21,918 nt of DNA from a virus. The stretch spans positions 1 to 21,918 of IMG/VR virus record IMGVR_UViG_3300025883_000011, one strand, 5' to 3'. This document shows positions 6,519 to 15,119 of the stretch, one piece after another; positions within the stretch are counted from its first letter, which is position 1, and each line of letters opens with the position of its first letter. The notes below the pieces were generated by a model, which was given only the letters and a program-made list of their open reading frames with translations, was not told where the DNA came from and did not search any database. Position numbers and translations under genes: made by a program.

Positions 6519-8353
6519 CAGTCTGAAACCCTCGTGTACTCGATGGTGAGACACAGCCGAATCGGAATACCGTTGCCGTTCGCGTCCAGCGTCGTCACAA
6601 AGAAGTTGAGCGTATCGTCAGCCGCAAGGACGTCGGTGTCAAAGGTCGTGATTTGCTTGAGGTAGGCTTTGTTCGTGGTGCCGTCCACGGTCCAAGCGGG
6701 ACTGCGAAAGACGCGGGTTTGCGTCGGCGTTGCTGTCGCGCCTTCTGTCAACGGTTGCTTCCAGCAATCCCAATACAAGTCGTGCGTACTGTGCGCGCCG
6801 CTTGGGGTCCAGTAGAACGTGACGCGCTCCAGCCGCGCCTTGTAGGGGAAGTAGATGCCGCCGTCCCAACGGTCGAAGGTCGGGTCCGTGTCCAACGTGG
6901 TCCCGTCGCTTGTGGAGCTGCCGCCAGAGTTGCTCCAGGGGTCGTCACCCATGAAGCCTTCGTTGTAATGATAGTAGCGCCAGATGTCCTCTGCCGGAAC
7001 CACGCGCGCGGTGATGCGCTGCGTCTCGCGGGCGAGCGTCACCGTGTTGTTTTCGTCGTCCTTGAAAACCGCCGAGGTGGGCACCGTGTCTTGCACGCTG
7101 AAGTCGCCGTGTCCCGCTGGAACAGACGGGAGGCTCGCCTGCTCCTTGAAGCGGATGCGCTTCGGATTGATTTCGACTTCGGCAGTGACCGAGCCGTTTG
7201 CGCCGTCGTTGAACTTCGCGCCGGGGTCGGTCGTTCCGTCTTGCTGTATTTCGAGGACGGGCTTGTTCGTGCCTGCGCCAGAGTCGGACTTCTGCTTTTC
7301 AAGAGTGAGGGGAGTTATCGCGTTCCCGCCATCGTGAATCAGAATGTCATCGTTTGCGCCGAGACTGACTTCGTTGTCACCTCGTTGAAGGACCGTCTCA
7401 AGACCGTCCGCAGTTGGCTCCGAGTAGGGCGCAAACGAGATGCGCGCGCCGGTTTCAATCTTCGCCGTCGTCTGTCCCCGGCTGATGATGGGGAGCTTGA
7501 AGTACGCGCCCGCATTGGTGGTCGAGCCGTTGCCCTCGAAGTTCGCGCTGCGTGTGAGGTCCCCGATTTGCGAAAGGCGGAGGTGGCTGTTGACCAGCGA
7601 CCATCGAAAGGACGCGCTGGTCACATCGAGACCGGCTGCGTCCACGCGCGGGATGTACATGATGGTCGCCAGCGCCGGGTCTGCGTTGTTGAGCCGGAAC
7701 TTCCCAACGCCGGGGTCCCCGTCCACGGTGGAGGAGTCGTACTCGAACTCCGCGAAGCCGAGCCGCGTCTGGTCGAACACCGTGGAGATGTCCACGCCGT
7801 CGAGGAGGAGCGCACCCTTCACGTCCGTCGGCGTGGCAGCCGCACCAAGCTCCAGCAGAGACGTGTTGAACGGAGCAATCTTGACGAGCCCGTTGTTCGC
7901 CCCGCCGTTGCCATAGCCTGCGAACACGTAAACGTCTCCGCCGTAAGGTCCGTCCTGCGCGGTGCCGCCGTTTATCCAAAGATGCCCGCCGCCCTGTAGG
8001 TCGCCGACGGCGCGCGTGCGGACGCCGATTGCATAGGAGGCCGGTGCCGCCGTGTCGAGCTTGGGAATGAATAGGATGCCGTTGCTCTTGAACACCATCC
8101 TGCGCGTGTTGTCAGCGTTCCGAACCTCGACTGCGTGGTCGGTATCGGATTCGATTAGGACGTCGAGCGCGGGAAGGTTGCTCGCATCCCCGCTCTCCGC
8201 CTTCGTGTTCACTAGCGTTAGGAGTGAGACGTTGGCCGCTTGGTCGCGGAGGATTACTGGGTTGGCGACCGGCGCGTCCACATCGTTGTCCGGCGTCGGC
8301 GCGTTGATGGTGTCGTCGAGGGAGGAGGGGACTGGAAGGGATGCGTTGGCCAT
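6518..8353 (-). CDS. Tail fibre-like protein with internal repeat
   Basis: This 611-residue protein resembles long phage fibre proteins. After a disordered start (residues 1-35, many prolines and aspartates), residues 45-75 (LTLVNTKAESGDASNLPALD) reappear in altered form at 349-380 (LTLEKQKSDSGAGTNKPVLE), an internal repeat of about 30 residues. Residues 110-160 carry glycine-rich turns such as GGHLWINGGTAQDG and VFAGYGNGGANNG. Residues 412-440 show PAGHGDFSVQDTVPTSAVFK, a pattern frequent in fibres just before a C-terminal tip. Residues 450-611 form a different beta-rich block rich in Trp and Tyr, likely the tip. ATG has AAGGA upstream. The stop overlaps the next start as TGATG. Confidence 0.75.
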   Translation of the reverse strand: MANASLPVPSSLDDTINAPTPDNDVDAPVANPVILRDQAANVSLLTLVNTKAESGDASNLPALDVLIESDTDHAVEVRNADNTRRMVFKSNGILFIPKLDTAAPASYAIGVRTRAVGDLQGGGHLWINGGTAQDGPYGGDVYVFAGYGNGGANNGLVKIAPFNTSLLELGAAATPTDVKGALLLDGVDISTVFDQTRLGFAEFEYDSSTVDGDPGVGKFRLNNADPALATIMYIPRVDAAGLDVTSASFRWSLVNSHLRLSQIGDLTRSANFEGNGSTTNAGAYFKLPIISRGQTTAKIETGARISFAPYSEPTADGLETVLQRGDNEVSLGANDDILIHDGGNAITPLTLEKQKSDSGAGTNKPVLEIQQDGTTDPGAKFNDGANGSVTAEVEINPKRIRFKEQASLPSVPAGHGDFSVQDTVPTSAVFKDDENNTVTLARETQRITARVVPAEDIWRYYHYNEGFMGDDPWSNSGGSSTSDGTTLDTDPTFDRWDGGIYFPYKARLERVTFYWTPSGAHSTHDLYWDCWKQPLTEGATATPTQTRVFRSPAWTVDGTTNKAYLKQITTFDTDVLAADDTLNFFVTTLDANGNGIPIRLCLTIEYTRVSD

Positions 8354-8362
8354 TGGTTCCTT

Positions 8363-9154
8363 TTATGGAATCACGTTTACGTACGGAGAGGCGTGCCCAA
8401 AACTTTCATCCGACAAGGCCCTGATGGTTGCTCTGTCGAGCACCGTGTCTGTTACAAAGACGTTCGCCATGAAACCGTCAATATCTGAGGCAGTCTCATC
8501 CTGGTCACATGCAAAAGAATACACGTCGGTCGTGTTGACCGTCTGGCTCGCAACCACGTCACCGGACCAAACGGGCTGTCCGTTGAGATAGAACTCCGCG
8601 GGGTTGCTTCCTGTTCCTCTGCCAGTGCTATCGATGGCGAGACAGACATGAAACCACCGACCAGCGGGCGTCTCTTCAAAGTTGACGCCCATCGCCGTGA
8701 CGCCGTTGCCTTGGAAGCGCCACCCGGCAGAGCTTTGCAGTTGAAGCGCATAGTTGGAGCTATTGCTGCCAGGACCGGAGCCGAGTAACTGGAGCGTGTA
8801 ACCCAGGACCGTCCCCATCATAAATCCGCCGAACGTGACTGGCGAGGTGTGCGGGACTTGGTGGGCTTGTGAAGTCCCGGTGATTCTCGGCGCACCTGTT
8901 GGGAGGCCTCGGTCGAGCAGCAGCATGTCATTGCCGTCGTAGGAATGGCTGGCGTTGACCGCGCTGTTGAAATAGGTGTCTCCTAGAGTCGGAGTCCCAT
9001 AGTCGATGGTGTGGTTCCCAGACTTGTCGAGAACGTCATCCCTGAATGGACAGGCGAGAATGTTGCCCACCGACTCGCACACGGTAGACGACCGTGTGAC
9101 CGTCCCACCAATGCCGCCGACTGCTGGCGTGCCGCCCTGCAAACGCTGAGGCAT
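8363..9154 (-). CDS. LamG/concanavalin-like lectin domain protein
   Basis: This 263-residue protein has the layout of a LamG or concanavalin A-like jelly roll, often used for carbohydrate binding in phage adhesins. Residues 29-80 hold VGNILACPFRDDVLDKSGNH and YFNSAVNASHSYDGNDMLLL. Residues 163-192 hold the typical PAGRWFHVCLAIDSTG and AEFYLNGQPVWSG, and residues 225-246 read IDGFMANVFVTDTVLDRAT, the usual strand and helix at the end of such domains. The frame is open further upstream, but I place the start at 9154 because this ATG overlaps the previous gene's TGA as TGATG, and the longer version starts with an unlikely low-complexity stretch. Ligand unknown. Confidence 0.78.
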   Translation of the reverse strand: MPQRLQGGTPAVGGIGGTVTRSSTVCESVGNILACPFRDDVLDKSGNHTIDYGTPTLGDTYFNSAVNASHSYDGNDMLLLDRGLPTGAPRITGTSQAHQVPHTSPVTFGGFMMGTVLGYTLQLLGSGPGSNSSNYALQLQSSAGWRFQGNGVTAMGVNFEETPAGRWFHVCLAIDSTGRGTGSNPAEFYLNGQPVWSGDVVASQTVNTTDVYSFACDQDETASDIDGFMANVFVTDTVLDRATIRALSDESFGHASPYVNVIP

Positions 9155-9603
9155 CAGCGGTGCCTCGTTTGGAAGAAGCCCTCGGAGCCCGTGGTGACGG
9201 TGAGGTTGGCGTGCGTGCTGGAGAAAGCCATCACCAACCCCGTGGTGAACAGGAGCCCGGTGGGGAACCAGTATGAGCCCACGCCACCGATGAGCGGGAT
9301 GCGCCAGTACGGCGTCGTCCCGTTCGCCGGCAAGCTCGTCGCATTGAAGCACATGGCGCAGACCGCCGTGCCGCTTAGCCCGTCGAGGTACGCATGAAGC
9401 TCACCCGCCGCGCCCGCGCTAGCCTTGATGACCTTGCTGTCCTCCGCGACTGAGCTGATGCCCTGGAACCCGTAGGCAATCGGCTGCCCGTCCGCGTCCG
9501 ACATGACGAAGGACTGGTGTTCCTTGGACCCGTCGTCCCACGTTGCAAAGACGTCGCCCGTGGCGTCGTCGAATCGTTTTACGCTAGAACCTGTGAGTGC
9601 CAT
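9154..9603 (-). CDS. Phage structural protein of unknown function
   Basis: A 149-residue protein, no catalytic motif. It begins MALTGSSVKRFDDATGD and contains IKASAGAAGELHAYLDGLSG (residues 59-78), AMCFNATSLPANGTTPYWRI and a strand-rich end with FPTGLLFTTGLVMAFSST. This run, a small reporter-like strand followed by F-N-A-T-S-L-P-A and a final block with FSSTHANLT, recalls a class of small beta-sandwich proteins common in tail and decoration modules, but I cannot name it. ATG follows AGGTGA. It overlaps the LamG-like gene by TGATG, so the two are likely translated together. Confidence 0.8.
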   Translation of the reverse strand: MALTGSSVKRFDDATGDVFATWDDGSKEHQSFVMSDADGQPIAYGFQGISSVAEDSKVIKASAGAAGELHAYLDGLSGTAVCAMCFNATSLPANGTTPYWRIPLIGGVGSYWFPTGLLFTTGLVMAFSSTHANLTVTTGSEGFFQTRHR

Positions 9604-9610
9604 GTTTCAC

Positions 9611-11872
9611 CTATAGAATCAGACTGATGGGGTTGTTCGAGAAAGTGACCAACGTGACAATCCATTGCTGCGTTGGACAAATGGTGAGCAAGAGTTTTTC
9701 AAAGGCGTCCCGACTGCCCTCCGGGACGTCTGCGGGCGCCGGGAATACCTCACCACCAATGTAGAGGAAGAAGGGCCAGTACGCCGGGTCGTCTGGCACC
9801 GGCGGCGGCGCGCGTTTCGTGAGGTCTTTGTTGACCAGGTAGAACACGTCGTTGGCCAGCAAGTCAGAGCAGACGGCGCTCGTGTCGCTCTCCTGGTTTG
9901 GTGGCTGCTCCCCACACTCTGCGTCCGAGTCTCCGCATTGCGTCAACCCAATGAGGGGCTGGTTCGTGTAGTCGCGCGGGTCCCTTGGCTGCAGACGGGA
10001 ATACTGGTCTATCACCCTCGTGTTGCGGTCGAGGACATACAGGTTCTTGCTGTTCGGGCTAAGACAAATGCCGCTCGGGTTACTGAAGCCCGGGTCTAGG
10101 CTGCTGTCGAACGAGGCCGTCGTGATGTCGTACTGGACGGCCAGCGTGTACTTGAGCGCAAGGTTCCCGGCGTCGTCCGCAACCCACATGGAAAACCCGC
10201 TGTCCCCAAACCAGAGTCCGTATGGCGCCGTCGTTTCTGCCGTGATGTACGTCTCGCCCGCGTAGACGCCGGTCGTGATGTCCCACGGCGAGCTGAGGTT
10301 GTATCGAACCACGACACCGCTGGCGCCTGCGTTCTGGCCGCAGACCCAAAGGGCGGTCCCGTCGGGCTTGAAGAACATGTCCCCCGTCACCGTTGGAATG
10401 TGCGCGGACACGTCCAGCTCGTCCCCGGTTGCTGAAAGCGTCGCGACGTCCCAGGGAGTGAAAAGCGAGTACGAACGCACCTTGTCCGTGTCGCCGTAGA
10501 TGAACATGAGCGTACCGTCCTCCGAGAACGATATGCCGGTGGGGTTGCCCTCCTGAACGCCCACGCCGCCGAAGGTGCCAACGGTGGTCGTGCTGATGTC
10601 GAACGGGGTGGCTAGGTTGCCCTGCACGATGAGGTCGAACTGGCCGTGCGCCGTGATTACCATCTCGCCGTCTGCGCGCATGTACATCGCCTGAGGCTGA
10701 GTTCCGCCCCCAGAAAGAAAGAACGACTTGCCGGTGTCGCGGTAGTCGCTGACGCTGCGGCTGTAGCGGAACACCGTGTCGGCGTTGCTCCCGACGATGT
10801 ACGTGTCTCCCGTTGCCTGCCGCACGAACATGTCTTGCGGAACGGTTTCCTCGTTTGAAACGTCACCGATTTCGACTGGCAGCCCGGCGGTTGAAATGTC
10901 GTAGGGGGTGCCGAGCTTCCACTGCCAAATGGAATCTGAGGCCGCGCTGATGGCCTCGACATAGTTGCCGTCTCCGGTGAACGCGACGCCGGTCATGCCG
11001 GTGTCCGCGCCGCTCGTGTCCATCGCGACGCCGGAGTAGTTGTAGCTGGTCAACGTGTATGGAAAAGGCAGCTCGTACTGATAGATTTTGTTGTTCTGCT
11101 GCCCAATCACCAAAAGCAAGCTCCCGTCATCGTTGAACGTCATCCCGCGCGGAAGGTTGTCCTGCGGCGAGACGAAAAGAGTTTTGCTGGCGTAGGTTGC
11201 GCTCGTGATGTCCCACGGAGTTGGGACGTTGTATTGATAAATGACCTGGTTGGTGTTGACCCCAAGCATGAACATCGTGCCGCCGTCCGCGCTGAACATG
11301 ACGGCCATTGGACTGGTGTTTTGTGGCGACGTGTCTTTGACAACCGGGCTCCCAAGCGTCGAGACGTCCCAAGGCGTCGAGAGCGTATAGCCGTTGATGT
11401 CCTGGCCCGTGTTGCCTGCGACATAGCATTTGTCTCCGGCCGCAGAGAACCAGAGGCCCGTGGGGAAGGTGTCCTGGGTTCCCACGCTGCCGGATTCGAG
11501 TGAGTAGGTGAGTCTCGTTTCTGGTTCTGTTTCCCACCATTCATGGACGTACGCGTCGAAGCCGGCTGCCTGCAGCGTGTCCTGAATGTACTGCGGGTCC
11601 TGGCCTCCCTGCGCCTGCCAGCGCGCCGCCAGCGCAAGCCTCCGCGCCGTGTCTGTCCCACCGCCGTCTAGCTGAAACTGCTGCTCCCACTTCTCCAGCT
11701 CTCGCGTCGTCTCGGGGAAGATGTCGAGCCACACGTCATCAACAAACTCCACCGCGTCCGCGGTCGGGCTTTGCGCCAGCGCCTCGAACAGCTTCCGCAG
11801 CTGCTTCTCCGCAACCAAAGACCAGGCTTCGGTGCGCGGAAGAAGATGCTGGAACTGCCGAAAGAATCTCAT
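9611..11872 (-). CDS. gp48/gpI-type baseplate protein with an inserted ten-repeat beta-propeller
   Basis: This 753-residue protein appears to be a Mu gp48 (YmfQ, DUF2313) or P2 gpI type baseplate protein interrupted by a propeller. Residues 1-118 match the family start: LLPRTEAWSLVAEKQLRKLF, then DIFPETTRELEKWEQQFQLD, TARRLALAARW and a helix ending in AAGFDAYVHEWWE. Residues about 120-627 contain ten blades of about 51 residues, with marks such as PTGISFSEDGTLMFIYG and YSLFTPWDVATLS. Residues 628-753 look like the rest of the baseplate protein: a cysteine pair (CGDSDAECGE), then AYWPFFLYIGGEVF, SRDAFEKLLLTICPTQQWIV. The usual family size is near 200 residues, close to the sum of the two ends. 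It follows the fibre-like propeller gene after three bases. Confidence 0.78.
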   Translation of the reverse strand: MRFFRQFQHLLPRTEAWSLVAEKQLRKLFEALAQSPTADAVEFVDDVWLDIFPETTRELEKWEQQFQLDGGGTDTARRLALAARWQAQGGQDPQYIQDTLQAAGFDAYVHEWWETEPETRLTYSLESGSVGTQDTFPTGLWFSAAGDKCYVAGNTGQDINGYTLSTPWDVSTLGSPVVKDTSPQNTSPMAVMFSADGGTMFMLGVNTNQVIYQYNVPTPWDITSATYASKTLFVSPQDNLPRGMTFNDDGSLLLVIGQQNNKIYQYELPFPYTLTSYNYSGVAMDTSGADTGMTGVAFTGDGNYVEAISAASDSIWQWKLGTPYDISTAGLPVEIGDVSNEETVPQDMFVRQATGDTYIVGSNADTVFRYSRSVSDYRDTGKSFFLSGGGTQPQAMYMRADGEMVITAHGQFDLIVQGNLATPFDISTTTVGTFGGVGVQEGNPTGISFSEDGTLMFIYGDTDKVRSYSLFTPWDVATLSATGDELDVSAHIPTVTGDMFFKPDGTALWVCGQNAGASGVVVRYNLSSPWDITTGVYAGETYITAETTAPYGLWFGDSGFSMWVADDAGNLALKYTLAVQYDITTASFDSSLDPGFSNPSGICLSPNSKNLYVLDRNTRVIDQYSRLQPRDPRDYTNQPLIGLTQCGDSDAECGEQPPNQESDTSAVCSDLLANDVFYLVNKDLTKRAPPPVPDDPAYWPFFLYIGGEVFPAPADVPEGSRDAFEKLLLTICPTQQWIVTLVTFSNNPISLIL

Positions 11873-11875
11873 TCC

Positions 11876-12949
11876 CTACGCGCCCACAACTCGACTTGTC
11901 GAAAACAGGTACGCTTCCCCGTTGTCCACGACGACCATCATGGTCCTCTCGTGGTTGACGTTTATTTTGGTGATGGTCTGCGTGCCCGGCAAAAGCGTTT
12001 CGAGATTCAGGCTCTTGCTGTTGTACGTGCCCGTGCTGATGTCGAACGGGGTTGAAAGAACGAACTCCTCGATGGATTCAGCAGTGCCACAAATCCAGAA
12101 CAGCCGACCGTCCTTGCTGATGGCCAAGCTCGTCGGCACCGTCTCCTGAAGTTGGTTGAGGGAGTTGGTGCTGTATGTACCCGTGCTCAAGTCCCAGGCG
12201 GTCGAGAGTGTGTACTCGTAGATTTGATTCGAGAGCCTTGCAACGACATATATTTTCTTGCCGTCGTAGCTGATGCACATGCCGGTCGGGTCGTTGCCGG
12301 TTGTCTCCGTGGACGTGTCCAGCTCATTGGCGTCCTTTGTCGCGCTGGCGATGTCCCACGGCGTCGGGCAGGTGTAACTCGCGACGTCCCCGCTGAGTGA
12401 ACCGAGAACAAAGAGCTGCGTCCCGTCATCCCTCCAGGCCATTTCCTCTGGCCCGTTGTCGAACGCCGTCGTGTTGATGCGGGTGGAGTCTCCGTCGTAG
12501 GTCGCGGACGAGATGACGTAGGGAAGAGAAAGCGTCCACTGCCAGATGTACGTACCGGAGGCGATGATGAGCTTGGTCCCGTCCGGGCTTATTATCCCGC
12601 TTCGGGAGAGGGCTATCTGCGTCGTCGTGTCGTACAGCGGGTCGAGCCAGACCGCAGCGTCGAGGTCGAAGGGAAGGACGAGAAGATTGCCGGGCGTGCC
12701 AAGGCGGACGTCATCCGCGTCCATGTACTGAGAGGCGCCAACTTTGTCCGGTGTCCCGGTTGCGGTGATGCCGACCCTGGAGAGCTTGTACTGGAGGTAT
12801 CCCCAGAGGTCTGCGAGCCAATCCTTCTCCAGCGGCGTCCCCGTGCCATCGCCGGTCGTGATGACGTTTTGCGGCTTGCCGAGGGGATAGCCAGTTGGGT
12901 CGCTCGTATCAATCTGGCCGGTGTACTTTGTCGATGGGATGATTGCCAT
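11876..12949 (-). CDS. Fibre-like protein with five-repeat beta-propeller
   Basis: This 357-residue protein has two parts. Residues 1-80 resemble the N-terminal attachment segment of many phage tail fibres: TTGDGTGTPLEKDWLADLWG, then a helix and GTPDKVGASQYMDADD. Residues about 110-350 hold five repeats of about 50 residues with the consensus P-x-G-M-x-x-S-x-D-G-x-x-x-x-V, then Y-x-L-S-T-P-W-D-I-S. Examples are PTGMCISYDGKKIYVVA and YTLSTAWDLSTGTY. This repeat is a beta-propeller blade and closely matches those in the next gene. The gene lies between the gp47 and gp48 homologues, which are normally adjacent in Mu. A binding or decorating role at the baseplate is inferred; the ligand is unknown. 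Confidence 0.75.
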   Translation of the reverse strand: MAIIPSTKYTGQIDTSDPTGYPLGKPQNVITTGDGTGTPLEKDWLADLWGYLQYKLSRVGITATGTPDKVGASQYMDADDVRLGTPGNLLVLPFDLDAAVWLDPLYDTTTQIALSRSGIISPDGTKLIIASGTYIWQWTLSLPYVISSATYDGDSTRINTTAFDNGPEEMAWRDDGTQLFVLGSLSGDVASYTCPTPWDIASATKDANELDTSTETTGNDPTGMCISYDGKKIYVVARLSNQIYEYTLSTAWDLSTGTYSTNSLNQLQETVPTSLAISKDGRLFWICGTAESIEEFVLSTPFDISTGTYNSKSLNLETLLPGTQTITKINVNHERTMMVVVDNGEAYLFSTSRVVGA

Positions 12950-12958
12950 GGGGTTTCC

Positions 12959-14152
12959 TTACGCGAACGTGATGGTGCCGAGCTTTGCCAGTTCGCCTTC
13001 GTCTAGGGTGTAGCCGTTGATTTCTGTGAGCCCGCGGAAGAGGGAGACTTGCGCAACGGTGCCACCCACTGTCTCCGCCGCCTGGTTCACGATGCCGCCG
13101 ACGCTGCCCTGCGTCACCCGGTCCTCGCGCGGCAGGAAAGAGAGGCCGACGATGAAGGGCGCCCGCGTGCGCAGCCAGTCGTCCAACGCGTTGGTGACGG
13201 CAGTCTCCGCGGCCGACAGGTCCGCGGCCTCCAGCCCACCCACGACAACGCCAAAGCCGGTGCGCGTGATGGGCAGGGTGTTGACGAGGGCGTTGGCCGG
13301 GCGGTTCGTGGCCAGGCCGCCGCTGTCCAGCGCAATGGCGGTCGCCACGGCGTCCAGCTGCGCCTGGGTGGGGATGCCGTCTGCGGAGCCGCTGCTGGCC
13401 TCCGTGGCCTCTACGTACACGTCCACCTCCCCTGGGTCGCCCGTGTACGGCCAGACCGAGAGAATGCCCGCCACGTCGGCGCCCCAGATGCGATAATCAG
13501 CGTACGCGCCTCCCTGCGGCTGCAGCGCTGCCCGCTCGATGACGCGCTGGCGGTACACCTCGGGGTCCTCGGCGTCGGCGCCGGTGACGGTGGTACTGGC
13601 CACCGTGGCATCCTCCGCGACATTTGCTTGCGGGTTGGCGAAGGAGATGGTGTCACCGTCGTTCAGGTTCCCCAGCGTGCCCGCGCCACCGTTGTCCACC
13701 TGGTCGCTGCTGGCGCGCACGGTGATGGTCTTGGTTGCTGCGTCCAGCGTCACCGCAGAGAGCGTGAGGTAGAGCACCCCGGTCTCCGACCGAAGGAGCT
13801 GAGAGCCGGCGGGGAGGGAGCCCGTTTGGTTGAGGACGGAGATGGTGGCCGTGCCCTCCCAACGCGTTGCGTCATTGGGTTTGCCGACGCCCAGTAGCAC
13901 GCCCCACTCGGTGAGCGGGTTGACCGTCTTGCCGTTGACGACCGTGTCCTTGGACGACGCCGTGGCCACGAACATCTGCAGCAGCGAGAAGCCGGCATAC
14001 TTGTAGACGAGGATGAACACGGCCCCGAGCGCCTTGGCGAGCACGCGCGAGAAGAGCTTGGGGAGGAACGGTACGGTCTGCGAAAGCTTCGACTCTATCT
14101 GGTTGACGATGTTGTCGCTGATTTGCGCAATCGTGGGCGTGCTGAGGCTCAT
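12959..14152 (-). CDS. Baseplate assembly protein J (Mu gp47-like)
   Basis: This 397-residue protein is the main wedge subunit of the baseplate (baseplate J-like family; P2 gpJ, Mu gp47, T4 gp6). The N-terminal region is helical, then residues 82-130 give EWGVLLGVGKPNDATRWEGT and the strand-rich SLPAGSQLLRSETGVLYLT. DAEDPEVYRQRVIERAALQP (residues 193-212) and GGAYADYRIWGADVAGILSV are the strongest family signatures. The C-terminus has PITRTGFGVVVGG and a helix DLSAAETAVTNALDDWLRTR that matches the family end domain. The ATG overlaps the gp46 stop; the TAA is followed by AAGGAAACCCC and the next ATG. Confidence 0.93.
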   Translation of the reverse strand: MSLSTPTIAQISDNIVNQIESKLSQTVPFLPKLFSRVLAKALGAVFILVYKYAGFSLLQMFVATASSKDTVVNGKTVNPLTEWGVLLGVGKPNDATRWEGTATISVLNQTGSLPAGSQLLRSETGVLYLTLSAVTLDAATKTITVRASSDQVDNGGAGTLGNLNDGDTISFANPQANVAEDATVASTTVTGADAEDPEVYRQRVIERAALQPQGGAYADYRIWGADVAGILSVWPYTGDPGEVDVYVEATEASSGSADGIPTQAQLDAVATAIALDSGGLATNRPANALVNTLPITRTGFGVVVGGLEAADLSAAETAVTNALDDWLRTRAPFIVGLSFLPREDRVTQGSVGGIVNQAAETVGGTVAQVSLFRGLTEINGYTLDEGELAKLGTITFA

Positions 14153-14583
14153 AGTGTCACCGATACCAGGAACGTGAACGAGTATTCATTGTCGCCAAGC
14201 TGGATGTCCACGGTCAGCTCTAGCCTGTCGTACGCGGGCACGGAGGCGGAGACGCGCACCTCATCCGCCACCCCCTCGGAGGTGAACCACGCCAAGTCCA
14301 GCCCCGCCGCGTCCTCGATGCGAAGAACGTCTGAGGCGAGGTTCTTGCTCGCTTGGATGGCGCCTTGGAAGCGGCTTCGGTACTGCCGCACCGGGTCCGT
14401 CTCCGTCCGGTTGCCCCACCATTGGAGCGCGTCGGTGCTCTCGCTCCCGTTGTCCTCGATGTTGCCGCCGAGGAGGGAGAGGTAGGCCGCAGTCTCGTAG
14501 CCGACCGGCGAAAGCTCAGGGTTGCCCTGCACGAAGTTGATTTCGCCGCCGTCGCCCGTTTGATACAGCCGAACGTCAGTCAT
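14149..14583 (-). CDS. Baseplate wedge protein (Mu gp46-like)
   Basis: This 144-residue protein matches the phage GP46 family. A run GYETAAYLSLLGGNIEDNG (residues 28-46) is followed by the characteristic ALQWWGNRTETDPVRQYRSR. After it come helices and closing strands ending LGDNEYSFTFLVSVTL. GP46 is the Mu counterpart of the gpW/gp25 wedge proteins at the baseplate perimeter and lies next to spike and baseplate J genes, as here. Both ends overlap their neighbours by ATGA, so translation is probably coupled through spike, gp46 and J. The WWG signature and position make the call solid. Confidence 0.87.
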   Translation of the reverse strand: MTDVRLYQTGDGGEINFVQGNPELSPVGYETAAYLSLLGGNIEDNGSESTDALQWWGNRTETDPVRQYRSRFQGAIQASKNLASDVLRIEDAAGLDLAWFTSEGVADEVRVSASVPAYDRLELTVDIQLGDNEYSFTFLVSVTL

Positions 14584-15119
14584 ACGCCCTTCACCTTGTC
14601 GCAGCCCACCGCGCCCGGGTCATAGGTCTTGTCGGGAACGTCCGATGTCCCAGCGAGCGTGCCGACCCCAGACGTGCCACCCGCGCAGACGTCGTGCGCA
14701 TGCTTGTGGTCGTTGTGCGCGGTCTTGAGCTTCTCTAGCTCCGCCTCCACCCGGTCGGCCCGCGCAATCAGCTCCTCGCACACGTCCTGGCCGATGTGCA
14801 CGAACTCCTCATCTGCCGCCATGCGGAGCGTGACCAGGACGGCGCCATCACTGTCTCGGGAGTACAGCCGCACCTCTCCGGGGTTGGCGATGCCCTCGTT
14901 CTTTGGGTCCACGTAGCCGAGAACCACCCAGCGTCCCGTCCCCGCCCCTTGCGTCACCCCCACGTAGTCGTCCTGCAGTGGCGGCGCGTCGATGCCGGCG
15001 GGTGCCACGTGGTCCGCAATCGCCGTGTCCTCTCCACCCGGGTCGAACTTGACGCCGATGACTTGCTCGCCCTCGATTTGCTCTCGAAGGAACTCTATGA
15101 CGGAACCAATCAATCCCAT
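14580..15119 (-). CDS. Baseplate spike protein (Mu gp45 / P2 gpV-like)
   Basis: This 179-residue protein is the membrane-piercing spike that attaches to the hub trimer. It has an OB-fold-like N-terminal half with GVKFDPGGEDTAIADHVAP (residues 22-40), DDYVGVTQGAGTGRWVVLGY (residues 50-69) and GEVRLYSRDSDGAVLVTL. The closely similar Mu gp45 family has the same layout. After residue 110 comes a short coiled-coil (CEELIARADRVEAELEKLK) and then HNDHKHAHDVCAGGTSG. The HKH and HAH triplets resemble the HxH iron-binding motif at spike tips, although a simple histidine-rich HTH-like turn is common in this family and iron binding is not shown. It overlaps the gp46-like gene by ATGA. Confidence 0.85.
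   Translation of the reverse strand: MGLIGSVIEFLREQIEGEQVIGVKFDPGGEDTAIADHVAPAGIDAPPLQDDYVGVTQGAGTGRWVVLGYVDPKNEGIANPGEVRLYSRDSDGAVLVTLRMAADEEFVHIGQDVCEELIARADRVEAELEKLKTAHNDHKHAHDVCAGGTSGVGTLAGTSDVPDKTYDPGAVGCDKVKGV

Noticed and set aside
6519-6554. Upstream ATG at 6554 for the 249-residue protein
   Set aside because: ATG at 6518 has a GAGGG site and TGATG overlap, and gives a natural N-terminus MTVQALP.
6653-7999. Long plus-strand open frame (448 codons) opposite the 611-residue fibre-like gene
   Set aside because: Arg/Val-rich shadow of the minus-strand gene without a recognisable domain or good ribosome binding context.
9155-9352. Longer start for the LamG-like gene at 9352
   Set aside because: The extra 66 residues lie inside the previous gene, are His/Arg-rich, and the ATG at 9154 forms a TGATG overlap.
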